A model generated the notes under the pieces. It did no database searches. It worked only from the letters and a program-made list of their open reading frames with translations, and was not told where the DNA came from. Shown one piece after another: positions 1-6,152 of a stretch of DNA of 11,967 nt. This DNA comes from an uncultured Desulfobacterales bacterium. Its GTDB lineage: Bacteria; Desulfobacterota; Desulfobacteria; Desulfobacterales; G020354645. The position numbers were made by a program, and so were the translations under genes. Location: NCBI GenBank assembly GCA_947259865.1, contig CAMYNZ010000235.1:1-11967 (forward strand). Reading direction: 5' to 3'. Positions within the stretch are counted from its first letter, which is position 1; each line of letters starts with the position of its first letter.

Positions 1-274
1 AGCCGATGGCTGCGCCCAGAATCAGAAGAAGAATCGGAAATACATAAATAAAAAAACAGGCTTTGAGAAGTGAGGTGGTTTCGAAGTTGAGAACGATCCG
101 ATCGCCGACCCTGGCACCGGCATTATTGAGGGCTTCAACCTCCATCTCGCCACCGCCACCCAGCGCATTGCAAGAACCTCTTGCACTGCAGGATATTCAG
201 GCACCGGTTTTGGAAGTTTTTACCCAGGCAGTGTCAGAACCGGTTTTTATTACAATACCCTGTTCGGTGGCCAT
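1..274 (-). CDS. RseC/MucC-family membrane protein, probable selenoprotein, 3' end outside window
   Basis: RseC-family proteins are small inner-membrane proteins with an N-terminal cysteine motif, associated with Rnf-like complexes and SoxR reduction. Reading from ATG at 274, with GGAG 6 nt upstream, and translating TGA at codon 26 as Sec gives an uninterrupted frame of 91 codons to the window edge. The segment K-T-G-A-U26-I-S-C29-S-A-R-G-S-C35 aligns with the family pattern A-C-x-S-C-x5-C (E. coli RseC has S-C-S-S-C-A-S-R-A-G-C), so Sec replaces the first cysteine. A Gly-rich stretch and a soluble beta-type segment ending in GDRIVLNFE follow. A hydrophobic helix starts near residue 70 (LLKACFFIYVFPILLLILG), as in RseC. 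It lies 28 bp after the RnfB/GltD fusion and is probably the last or a late gene of that operon. If the TGA were a real stop, only a 25-residue peptide would result. Family assignment is from memory of the motif and topology. Sec decoding is inferred from motif position plus the downstream hairpin. Confidence 0.8.
164..190 (-). promoter_or_regulatory. Bacterial SECIS-like hairpin after the TGA codon
   Basis: On the minus strand the arms TGCAGTGCAAGA (190-179) and TCTTGCAATGCG (175-164) pair in 11 of 12 positions, with one G/A mismatch and one terminal T-G wobble. They enclose a 3-nt GGT loop. The loop begins 18 nt after the TGA. Known bacterial SECIS elements sit in the coding region just after UGA, with the apical loop roughly 16-37 nt downstream and a G among the first loop bases; this one fits. 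I see no clear bulged U like that of the E. coli fdhF element. Function is inferred. Confidence 0.7.
197..199 (-). other. In-frame TGA read as selenocysteine (codon 26 of the RseC-like gene)
   Basis: The TGA falls exactly at the first position of the RseC CxxC redox motif, giving U-x-x-C. The reading frame stays open and family-like on both sides, which argues against a random nonsense mutation. Recoding would need SelA, SelB and tRNA-Sec encoded elsewhere in the genome; none is in this window. Confidence 0.75.
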
Positions 275-302
275 AAAATGCTCCGATCGCTTAATATTAC
301 TA

Positions 303-2381
303 TTAACCAGTTTCCTGCCAACCCTCTTCGCGCATATAGCAAATCAAACCGCAACGCAGACATCGATCTGCCTCATCGCGAGCCATGTCCTCGGTGAATC
401 CTCTTTCGATTTCCCCGCATACCGGGAGATCTTTGGGCGGACATAACGGCATGAGTTGGCGTCTGCCTTCGGCGACAGCATGGATATGATCGACATTATG
501 GACATCAGATTCAGCGCTGACGACATTTTCGGAAAGTGCCAGTGATATGCCATACATAACTTCATGGATGGAAGCGGCTGCCCGGCGTCCGGCACCAATC
601 GCTTTGATAGCGCCACTGTAATCACTGAGAGTATCCCCCCTGGCAAACAGGCCGGTTTGCGTCCGAAAGGCCGGTTGTTTGTAGGGTTCAATCGCCACCC
701 AGCCGTGGGGCTCGCTTTCAGTCTCCCTTTCCGGGTTATCCTGGCTTTCTTCAGATCCCAGCCGCTCGGATTCAGCTCTGGCAAATATCAACTCCGGAAA
801 CCGGCCGGCGGCAAAGATCAGGGTCTTGGCCGGTATTTGCTCTTTTTCAAAGGAGTTCAGATCGACTTTTTCCAGCGCGGTCAGCTGGTCTTTTTCACCC
901 CACAGGCGCGAGATGCCGCTGTCGAAGACAATCCGGATATCCTGACCGACATCTTCAACGTCCGAATCGGTAACCGGGCTGTTCTCCAGCGACTCCCGGT
1001 AAAGTATGGTTATATTTTTAGCACCCTGTGCCCGGCATTTGCGAACAGCCTCCAGCGCGAGTTTCCCGCCGCCGACAATTACAACCGGTGATTGACAGGT
1101 AATCGGGCTGTTTTCCGAGCTACAGTGTTTTATAAAATCCAAAAGTAAATAGGCGCCGGCTATGGGCGACTCGGCCACAGCACCGCCCCTTCTGGCAATC
1201 CGGCTGTCCCAGCCGCCCAGGGCCAAAAATACCGCCTCAAATCCCTGATCAAGCAGGGAATCGATGGTGAAGTCTTTGCCGAGCAACTGGTTGGTCCGGG
1301 CTTCAACCCCCATCTCCAGAATTCCGTCAATATCCCAATCCAAAATTTCCTGCGGAAGTCGATAGCGGTCAATAGCGCTGCGGAGCAGACCACCCAGTTT
1401 ATCGGTTGCTTCGAAAACGGTGGTGTCGTGGCCCAGACGGGCCGCAAAAAAAGCCGTCGATAAACCCTCAACCCCGGCCCCGACAACAGCAATCTTGCGA
1501 CCGCTGTCAGGTGCCTTGTAAGGCAAGACGCGTTCACCGCTATCCAATTCATAATCCGCCGCATAACGTTTTAAATAATTTATGGCCACCGGTTCATCAA
1601 TATAATTACGCCGGCACTCCAGTTCACAGGGTCGCGGGCATATTCTGCCGATGACAGCAGGAAACGGGTTTCTCTCCTTGATAATTTGAACGGCACGACG
1701 ATAATCCCCCTTGGAAATTTGACGGATATACTCGCAAATATTGATTCCGGCCGGGCAGGCCCGCTGGCAGGGGGTAGTGCATTCGTTGGTGGTATACTCT
1801 TTGAGGATTCGCCGGGTGACGGAGGACAGGTTAATGATATATTTGGGGCATACCCGTTCGCAGGTGCCGCAACCGGTGCATTTTTTTTCACTCACGACCG
1901 GCAGACCTGCCGATCCCATTGAAATGGCATCAAAAGGACAAACCCTGACACAGGTCCCAAGCCCTAAACATCCGATGTTACACACCTTCATACCGCCGCT
2001 TAGCAGGGCCACCGCCCGACAGTCATTCATACCATCATAAATATATTTAAGATCCGCATCCTGAACCCCGTAGGTGCATCCGGGCCGTGCAATATCAGGC
2101 TCCTTGGCCTCTACCCTGACTCCCATAATTTCGGCAATTTCTTCGGCGACTTCGGCACCGGCTGCCACACAAGAGTTGGGCGCCGCTCTGCCGGCCACGA
2201 TAGCTTCGGCATTGGCACTACAGCCGGGCAGTCCACAACCACCGCAATTAGCGCCCGGCAGTGCATCCTCGACAGACAGTATTTTCGGATCAACGTAGAC
2301 ATAGAATATTTTTGAGGCCAGCGCCAATCCAATTCCTACAAAAAGTCCTAAACCACCCAACATAAAAAGTGCTTCTTGCAT
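303..2381 (-). CDS. RnfB-like Fe-S module fused to GltD/NfnB-type NAD(P)-FAD oxidoreductase (Stn-type transhydrogenase catalytic subunit)
   Basis: This 692-residue fusion has a hydrophobic N-terminal helix (about 6-28) as in RnfB, then the RnfB-type cluster motif C46-x2-C49-x4-C54-x16-C71. Two [4Fe-4S] ferredoxin motifs follow (C134/138/144/148 and C168/171/174/178). A GltD-type N-terminal Fe-S region comes next (C201, C205, C209, then C248, C252, C256), then an FAD fold (VVGAGVEG, about 299-306), a second nucleotide fold (VIVGGGKLA, about 434-442), the FAD-closing segment GLFARGD (577-583), and C-terminal CLRCGLIC (674-681). The GltD part resembles NfnB and the GltD-like subunit of the Sporomusa-type Nfn (Stn), so a role in NADH/ferredoxin/NADP electron bifurcation is likely. 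The helix suggests it anchors the NuoE/NuoF-like partners, 33 bp upstream in the same operon, to the membrane. GAGG sits 7 nt before the ATG. Domain calls are solid; substrate and reaction direction are inferred. Confidence 0.85.
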   Translation of the reverse strand: MQEALFMLGGLGLFVGIGLALASKIFYVYVDPKILSVEDALPGANCGGCGLPGCSANAEAIVAGRAAPNSCVAAGAEVAEEIAEIMGVRVEAKEPDIARPGCTYGVQDADLKYIYDGMNDCRAVALLSGGMKVCNIGCLGLGTCVRVCPFDAISMGSAGLPVVSEKKCTGCGTCERVCPKYIINLSSVTRRILKEYTTNECTTPCQRACPAGINICEYIRQISKGDYRRAVQIIKERNPFPAVIGRICPRPCELECRRNYIDEPVAINYLKRYAADYELDSGERVLPYKAPDSGRKIAVVGAGVEGLSTAFFAARLGHDTTVFEATDKLGGLLRSAIDRYRLPQEILDWDIDGILEMGVEARTNQLLGKDFTIDSLLDQGFEAVFLALGGWDSRIARRGGAVAESPIAGAYLLLDFIKHCSSENSPITCQSPVVIVGGGKLALEAVRKCRAQGAKNITILYRESLENSPVTDSDVEDVGQDIRIVFDSGISRLWGEKDQLTALEKVDLNSFEKEQIPAKTLIFAAGRFPELIFARAESERLGSEESQDNPERETESEPHGWVAIEPYKQPAFRTQTGLFARGDTLSDYSGAIKAIGAGRRAAASIHEVMYGISLALSENVVSAESDVHNVDHIHAVAEGRRQLMPLCPPKDLPVCGEIERGFTEDMARDEADRCLRCGLICYMREEGWQETG

Positions 2382-2414
2382 ATGAATACCTCGCCTCAGT
2401 TTGGATTGAATGGA

Positions 2415-4202
2415 TTATAAGATGGCATCGAACTTACATTTTTCATAGCACGTCAGACATTTAATACATTTATCCTTCTCGATTCTGGCAACCTCTTTTT
2501 TCTTCCAGGTAATCGCTTCCACCGGACAGCCCCGGTAACAAAGCCCGCATTTGGTGCAGATCTCCGGAATGACTTCAAATTTTAAAAGGGCCACGCAGCG
2601 CTTGGCCGGACACTTTTTGTCGTGAATATGGGCATCGAATTCATCCTTGAAATAGCGCAATGTGGAAAGTACGGGATTGGGGCCGGTTTGTCCCAAACCG
2701 CATAAAGACGCTTCTTTAATAACCCCGGAGAGCAGCATTAAGGTGTCTATATCCTCCGGTTTACCCTTGCCGTCACATATTTTATCCAGTATTTGCAAAA
2801 GGCGCCGGGTACCTTCCCGGCAGGGCGTGCACTTACCACAGGATTCATCCTGCACAAAATCCATAAAAAAGCGGGCCATGTCAACCATACAGGTGTTTTC
2901 GTCCATGACGATCACACCCCCGGATCCCATGATAGCGCCGACCTTGGCAATTTCTTCATAATCCACGGGTGTGTCCAGATGCTGTTCCGGTATGCAGCCC
3001 CCCGAGGGGCCTCCGAGTTGGACAGCCTTGAATTTCTTTTTCTTGGGAATACCGCCGCCGATATCAAAGATTATGTTTCTCAGTGTCGTACCCATGGGCA
3101 CTTCCACCAATCCGATGTTGTTTACATCCCCGGAAAGGGCGAACACCTTGGTACCCTTGCTGGTTTCGGTCCCGACGCTGGCATACCATTCGCCCCCGTG
3201 TAAGATGATCTGGGCAACATTGGCCAGTGTTTCAACATTGTTCAAAACGGTGGGTTTATCCCACAAGCCTTTATGCGCCGGAAACGGGGGGCGGGGACGC
3301 GGCATCCCCCGCTTTCCCTCAATAGATCGCATGAGGGCTGTTTCTTCACCACAAACAAAAGCACCGGCACCCTGATAAATACCGATATCGAAACTAAACC
3401 CGGTACCGAGTATATCTTCGCCCAGCAGACCGTATTCCCGGGCCTGCTGGATGGCAATACCGAGACGGCGCACCGCCAGAGGATATTCGGTCCTGGCGTA
3501 GATATATCCCTGGTGTGCATTGATCGCCTTAGCCGCAATGATCATGCCTTCGAGTACGGTATGCGGATCTGCTTCAAGTATACTGCGGTCCATAAAAGCG
3601 CCGGGATCTCCTTCATCCGCGTTACAGAGCACATACTTGTGTTCTCCCGGGCTTTTGCTGGCAAACTCCCATTTGAGTCCGGTGGGAAATCCGGCACCAC
3701 CTCGGCCCCGCAGGCCAGAAATCTTCATCTCTTCGATGATCTGTTCGGGAGTCATTTCCTTCAGGGCTTTGGCTACTCCAAAATAACCATCCGTGGCGAT
3801 GTACTCATCGATAACCTCCGGATCAATAGCACCCTTGTTGCGCATGGCCCAAAACATCTGACTGGCGAAAAAGGGAATTTCAGACATCGTGGGGATGGTT
3901 TCATGGGAAGCAGGTTCGGTATAAAAGAGCTTTTTTACCGGTCGGCCTTTAAGAAAGTGCTCTTCCACCAGGTGAGGAACATCTTTAGGATTAAGCTTCT
4001 GATAAAATATACCATCGGGTTGAACCAGCATCACCGGGCCGACAGCACAAAACCCGTTGCAGCCCGTCTCAATGATTTTAACCTCGTCAGCCAGCCCCTG
4101 TTGTTGAAGTTCCTTGGAAAGGGCCTGCTCGAATTCGGCAGTCCCTGAAGAGTGGCACCCAGTGCCACCACATAACATTAATTGCGTTCTGGGTTTTATC
4201 AT
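2415..4202 (-). CDS. NuoF/HndC/HydB-like NADH-binding flavoprotein subunit of a bifurcating complex
   Basis: The 595-residue protein has the extended architecture of HndC/HydB rather than plain NuoF. Residues 1-90 form a thioredoxin-like [2Fe-2S] domain (C11, C16, C48, C52). The FMN/NADH core follows, with GLRGRGGAGFPTGLKW (163-178), NADEGDPGAF (194-203) and GAGAFVCGEETALMRSIEG (278-296), then an SLBB-like region. Next is the NuoF [4Fe-4S] site (C455, C458, C461, C501). The C-terminal double [4Fe-4S] domain has C549/552/555/559 and C579/582/585/589. All expected ligands are present. It should oxidise or reduce NAD(H) at FMN and pass electrons through its clusters to the GltD-type partner. AGGA lies 7 nt before the ATG, and the gene starts 9 bp after the NuoE-like stop, indicating translational coupling. 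The same subunit type serves [FeFe] hydrogenases and formate dehydrogenases; the partner here is inferred from the operon. Confidence 0.92.
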   Translation of the reverse strand: MIKPRTQLMLCGGTGCHSSGTAEFEQALSKELQQQGLADEVKIIETGCNGFCAVGPVMLVQPDGIFYQKLNPKDVPHLVEEHFLKGRPVKKLFYTEPASHETIPTMSEIPFFASQMFWAMRNKGAIDPEVIDEYIATDGYFGVAKALKEMTPEQIIEEMKISGLRGRGGAGFPTGLKWEFASKSPGEHKYVLCNADEGDPGAFMDRSILEADPHTVLEGMIIAAKAINAHQGYIYARTEYPLAVRRLGIAIQQAREYGLLGEDILGTGFSFDIGIYQGAGAFVCGEETALMRSIEGKRGMPRPRPPFPAHKGLWDKPTVLNNVETLANVAQIILHGGEWYASVGTETSKGTKVFALSGDVNNIGLVEVPMGTTLRNIIFDIGGGIPKKKKFKAVQLGGPSGGCIPEQHLDTPVDYEEIAKVGAIMGSGGVIVMDENTCMVDMARFFMDFVQDESCGKCTPCREGTRRLLQILDKICDGKGKPEDIDTLMLLSGVIKEASLCGLGQTGPNPVLSTLRYFKDEFDAHIHDKKCPAKRCVALLKFEVIPEICTKCGLCYRGCPVEAITWKKKEVARIEKDKCIKCLTCYEKCKFDAIL

Positions 4203-4211
4203 CCTGGTATC

Positions 4212-4706
4212 CTATTCATATCTTTCGAGAATATCGATGACTTTATCTGAAGAAACAGCGCCATGGGTGTCACCGTCAACAACCACAACAGGTGCCAGAC
4301 CGCAGGCCCCCAGGCATCTGACGGCTTCCAGCGAAAATCGCCTGTCTGGGGTCGTTTGCCCTTCTTCCAGCTGATACTGATTGGAAACGCGAACCATGAC
4401 TTCCTTGATGCCCTTAACGTAACATGCGGTTCCCAGGCAGCACTTTATGGTATGCCTGCCTTTGGGCTCCATCGAAAAAAGGGCATAAAAAGTTGCAACG
4501 CCGAATACCTCACTGCGAGAAATGGTGAGCCCCTCACTGATATAATCAATCAGCTCCAACGGCAGATAACCGACAATGTCCTGACATTCTCTCAAGACCG
4601 TGATGACCGCCCCAGGTGTTGATTTATGGGTCGCTATAACCGCATTAATTTTTTCCAGCATTTCTTCGGAGATATCACTGTGTAGTAGCGGGCTGCCAAT
4701 TTTCAT
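4212..4706 (-). CDS. NuoE/HndA/HydC-like [2Fe-2S] subunit
   Basis: This 164-residue protein has the normal length and fold of the NuoE 24-kDa family: a helical N-terminal half and a thioredoxin-like C-terminal half. The [2Fe-2S] ligands C90-x4-C95 and C131-x3-C135 are all present. The segment SEVFGVATFYALFSMEPKG is characteristic of the family. It would partner the NuoF-like subunit encoded 9 bp downstream to form the NADH-handling core of the complex. GAGGGA lies about 7 nt before the ATG. It is the first gene of the minus-strand operon and faces a divergent control region. Family assignment is very secure; the physiological complex (Stn-type transhydrogenase) is inferred from the third gene. 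Confidence 0.93.
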   Translation of the reverse strand: MKIGSPLLHSDISEEMLEKINAVIATHKSTPGAVITVLRECQDIVGYLPLELIDYISEGLTISRSEVFGVATFYALFSMEPKGRHTIKCCLGTACYVKGIKEVMVRVSNQYQLEEGQTTPDRRFSLEAVRCLGACGLAPVVVVDGDTHGAVSSDKVIDILERYE

Positions 4707-4720
4707 GTAGGAATCCCTCT

Positions 4721-4739
4721 GAATATATTAGTAATATTC
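4721..4739 (+). repeat. AT-rich palindrome in the leader of the minus-strand operon
   Basis: Arms GAATAT and ATATTC flank a 7-nt centre, and an 11-nt perfect dyad (TATTA-G-TAATA) is nested inside. It sits just upstream of the ribosome-binding site of the NuoE-like gene, between promoter and start, a position suited to an operator or leader structure. The half-site TGAATATAT recurs at 4820-4828. No known regulator is recognised. Confidence 0.4.
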
Positions 4740-4773
4740 ATTTCGATGATAATTTCTTTGAAAATTGCAAATG

Positions 4774-4802
4774 TTTATTTCACACTATTTATGAATTGTC
4801 AA
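4774..4802 (-). promoter_or_regulatory. Candidate sigma-70 promoter for the NuoE/NuoF/RnfB-GltD/RseC operon
   Basis: On the minus strand a perfect TTGACA (4802-4797) is followed after 17 nt by AATAAA (4779-4774), a 4/6 match to the -10 consensus. It lies about 70 nt upstream of the NuoE-like ATG. The good -35 box supports it; the weak -10 leaves doubt. Confidence 0.5.
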
Positions 4803-4854
4803 CGGCATCCTTGCTGTATGTGAATATATGACAATAACGTTTTTGAAAAGTTCA

Positions 4855-4895
4855 GGATGAATGGATCTTCAAATTATCAGCATCCATTGACATCC
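4855..4895 (+). repeat. Inverted repeat overlapping the -35 of the plus-strand promoter
   Basis: AATGGAT (4860-4866) pairs with ATCCATT (4882-4888). Outside these, GGATG (4855-4859) pairs with CATCC (4891-4895) with a 2-nt offset on the right. The right arm overlaps the first bases of the TTGACA box, the usual place for a repressor or dual-acting operator. No family consensus is recognised; it does not match the FNR or CRP pattern. Confidence 0.4.
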
Positions 4896-4915
4896 ACGAG
4901 TGATTATCCTATATT
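4887..4915 (+). promoter_or_regulatory. Near-consensus sigma-70 promoter driving the right-hand accessory module
   Basis: Perfect TTGACA (4887-4892), an exact 17-nt spacer, and TATATT (4910-4915, 5/6) make this the best promoter in the window. Transcription should start near 4922, leaving an untranslated leader of about 105 nt before the DRTGG-type gene at 5027. Confidence 0.7.
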
Positions 4916-5026
4916 GATTTATGAGAAGAAGGCGCTAATCTTTTATCTTTACTGATGTTTAGAGTCTGTCAGCGATTTTGAAGGCAGCTGTGAAAACTAT
5001 GGGCTGTGGGTAGGGCGCTTAGGAAA

Positions 5027-5380
5027 ATGAAAATAAACGAAATTGTGGAGGCCCTGGATGCTTCCCTTCTGGCTGGCAAGGACCAGATAAACAAAGACAT
5101 TACAAAATGCGGCGCCAGCGATCTCATGAGTGACATTCTGGCCGGATTTTCTGAGGGAAGTGTCCTGCTCACCGGATTGACAACCGTCCAGGTGATACGT
5201 ACGGCGATCGTTGCCGGCATCGGAGCCATCGTGTTTGTGCGGGGGAAAATGCCCCCTCCCGAAGTACTCGAACTGGCTGAATCTCAGAAATTACCGTTAA
5301 TATCTTCTCCGTATTCGATGTTCGTGGCCTGCGGCAAATTGCATGCCTGCAATCTGACGGGTCTGGATGGCGCCAGATAG
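5027..5380 (+). CDS. DRTGG-domain protein (first copy)
   Basis: This small protein (117 residues from ATG 5027) belongs to the stand-alone DRTGG-like family often found beside [FeFe]-hydrogenase and NuoE/NuoF gene sets. Typical features are the start MKINEIVEALDASLLAG, the middle SDLMSDILAGFSEGSVLLTGLTT with QVIRTA, and a C-terminal part with FVRGK and PLISSPYSMF. DRTGG domains occur in phosphotransacetylases and next to CBS domains and are suspected ligand-binding regulatory modules. The biochemical role of these stand-alone forms is not known to me. It is the first gene downstream of the strong plus-strand promoter. An in-frame GTG at 5006 could extend it by 7 residues, but family start positions favour the ATG, even though AGG is only about 3 nt away; GGGTAGGG at 5008-5015 is the alternative ribosome site. 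Confidence 0.75.
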   Translation: MKINEIVEALDASLLAGKDQINKDITKCGASDLMSDILAGFSEGSVLLTGLTTVQVIRTAIVAGIGAIVFVRGKMPPPEVLELAESQKLPLISSPYSMFVACGKLHACNLTGLDGAR

Positions 5381-5435
5381 CTAAAGCGCATCAGGGCTTC
5401 AAAAGTTGCATGTGCAACCGGATGTGCGCCGGTGA

Positions 5436-5460
5436 CCATCCCGCGGCTCGCTCGGGATGG
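5436..5460 (+). repeat. Strong GC-rich hairpin, 8-bp stem
   Basis: CCATCCCG (5436-5443) and CGGGATGG (5453-5460) pair perfectly around a 9-nt loop. The sequence after it (GTTGAATTT) lacks a run of T, so it is not a standard intrinsic terminator. It could be an attenuator, RNA-stability element or part of a repeat. Confidence 0.45.
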
Positions 5461-5526
5461 GTTGAATTTCCGATCGGGGGGCGAGACAAACGGAAAACGT
5501 CGGTTCGCGATCGCGGCAGGTAGGAT

Positions 5527-5543
5527 CGGGTGACGTGCACCCG
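5527..5543 (+). repeat. GC-rich hairpin, 6-bp stem
   Basis: CGGGTG (5527-5532) and CACCCG (5538-5543) pair perfectly around a 5-nt loop (ACGTG). It is the third dyad of the spacer. No poly-T follows. Confidence 0.4.
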
Positions 5544-5732
5544 GTTTGGACGCAAGAAGCCGCTGCCAAGAAATGGACACAATTACCCGAAGGAAGCCGG
5601 ACGGATGCTATCTGAAATTTGAAAGCTGAAATGCAGGGGTCGTCCAAGGTCCACATCCTCCTTTCTCTCTGATACGCATTTTGCCTCCCATCAATGGTAT
5701 CCGGCCGATAAACAAGTGATGGGTAGCTGATG

Positions 5733-5756
5733 CACCGCCTAAAATTAGACACCGCC
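5733..5756 (+). repeat. Direct repeat of CACCGCC just upstream of the ATPase pseudogene
   Basis: CACCGCC at 5733-5739 and again at 5750-5756, each followed by (T)AAAATT, gives two similar half-units 17 nt apart. This spacing places both on nearly the same helix face, as for tandem operator half-sites, 23-46 nt before the start codon. It may equally be chance or the edge of an inserted element. Confidence 0.3.
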
Positions 5757-5778
5757 AAAATTGTCGGGAGTATCCGGA

Positions 5779-6151
5779 ATGTCGGCGCTCAAAAAAAGTT
5801 ATCATATCAATAAAAGTGATTTCATCCACGCCGGTGAGGCATCTATCCATGTCAAAAATTTGCTCAAAACCTTGAACTATAATCCGGCATTAATTCGGCG
5901 GGTAGCCATCTGCGGCTATGAAGCGGAGATGAATGTGGTCATGCACGGTGGCGATGGAAAGCTGGGTGTAAAAATAGATACCCATACGCTGGTAATGGAG
6001 ATATCAGATAACGGACCCGGGATTGAAGATATTGAAAAAGCGCATGGGCCTGCCGAACATGAAAAAGAATGCAGACCACGTAGACCTGGCATCTGAAAAC
6101 GGGAAAGGCACGCAAGTTGTTATGATTTTTCAAACAGGCCTGGAGACGTAA
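5779..6151 (+). pseudogene. Anti-sigma/HATPase-type ATP-binding protein, disrupted by an internal deletion and frameshift
   Basis: From ATG 5779 (GGGAG 8 nt upstream) the protein follows the small GHKL-ATPase family usually encoded at this position: N-box YEAEMNVVMH (residues 47-56) and G1 box ISDNGPGIEDIEKA (75-88). After residue 88 the frame reads into nonsense and stops at 6096. The missing C terminus continues in the next frame from ATG 6044 to TAA 6149-6151: MGLPNMKKNADHVDLASENG, then a GTQVV-type ending. Family members carry about 20 residues between these parts (the ATP lid leading into GxGMGL), and these are absent. The simplest reading is a deletion of some 60 bp that also shifted the frame at about 6042. 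The GGAG used by the next gene lies inside this tail, so the region is still the intact leader of the downstream gene. An assembly error is possible. Confidence 0.75.
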
Positions 6152-6152
6152 T

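Larger units (their letters stand above)
5381..5778 (+). other. 398-bp hairpin-rich non-coding spacer inside the module
   Basis: No convincing gene is present on either strand; open frames here lack family-like sequence or good ribosome sites. The stretch holds several perfect dyads: GTTGCA/TGCAAC at 5405-5418, an 8-bp stem at 5436-5460, the palindrome CGCGATCGCG at 5506-5515, and a 6-bp stem at 5527-5543. A short direct repeat lies near its right end. Neighbouring genes of this module are separated by 0-83 bp, so the spacer looks like an inserted or expanded element, a structured RNA, or a transcription-attenuating region. None of these can be decided here. Confidence 0.4.

Noticed and set aside
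22..204. 60-codon minus-strand open frame overlapping the RseC-like region
   Set aside because: It is a different frame from the RseC-like sequence, has no family-like motifs, and overlaps the better-supported Sec-containing frame.
63..446. 127-codon plus-strand open frame at the left edge
   Set aside because: It lies antisense to the RseC-like gene and the end of the RnfB/GltD fusion, and its composition looks like a complement shadow.
3273..4148. 291-codon plus-strand open frame opposite the NuoF-like gene
   Set aside because: It is long but fully antisense to a gene with unmistakable NuoF motifs, and has no recognisable domain of its own.
4840..4856. TTGA-N4-TTCA-like match considered as an FNR/CRP site
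   Set aside because: The second half and spacing do not fit the TTGAT-N4-ATCAA or CRP consensus.
5399..5758. Minus-strand open frames in the spacer (up to 119 codons)
   Set aside because: Sequence is low in family-like features, and overlapping frames of similar length suggest GC-driven chance openness or a repeat. No good ribosome site was seen.
6044..6151. Short frame considered as an independent 35-codon gene
   Set aside because: Its sequence is the expected C terminus of the upstream ATPase family and it lacks its own ribosome site, so it is the displaced end of the broken gene.
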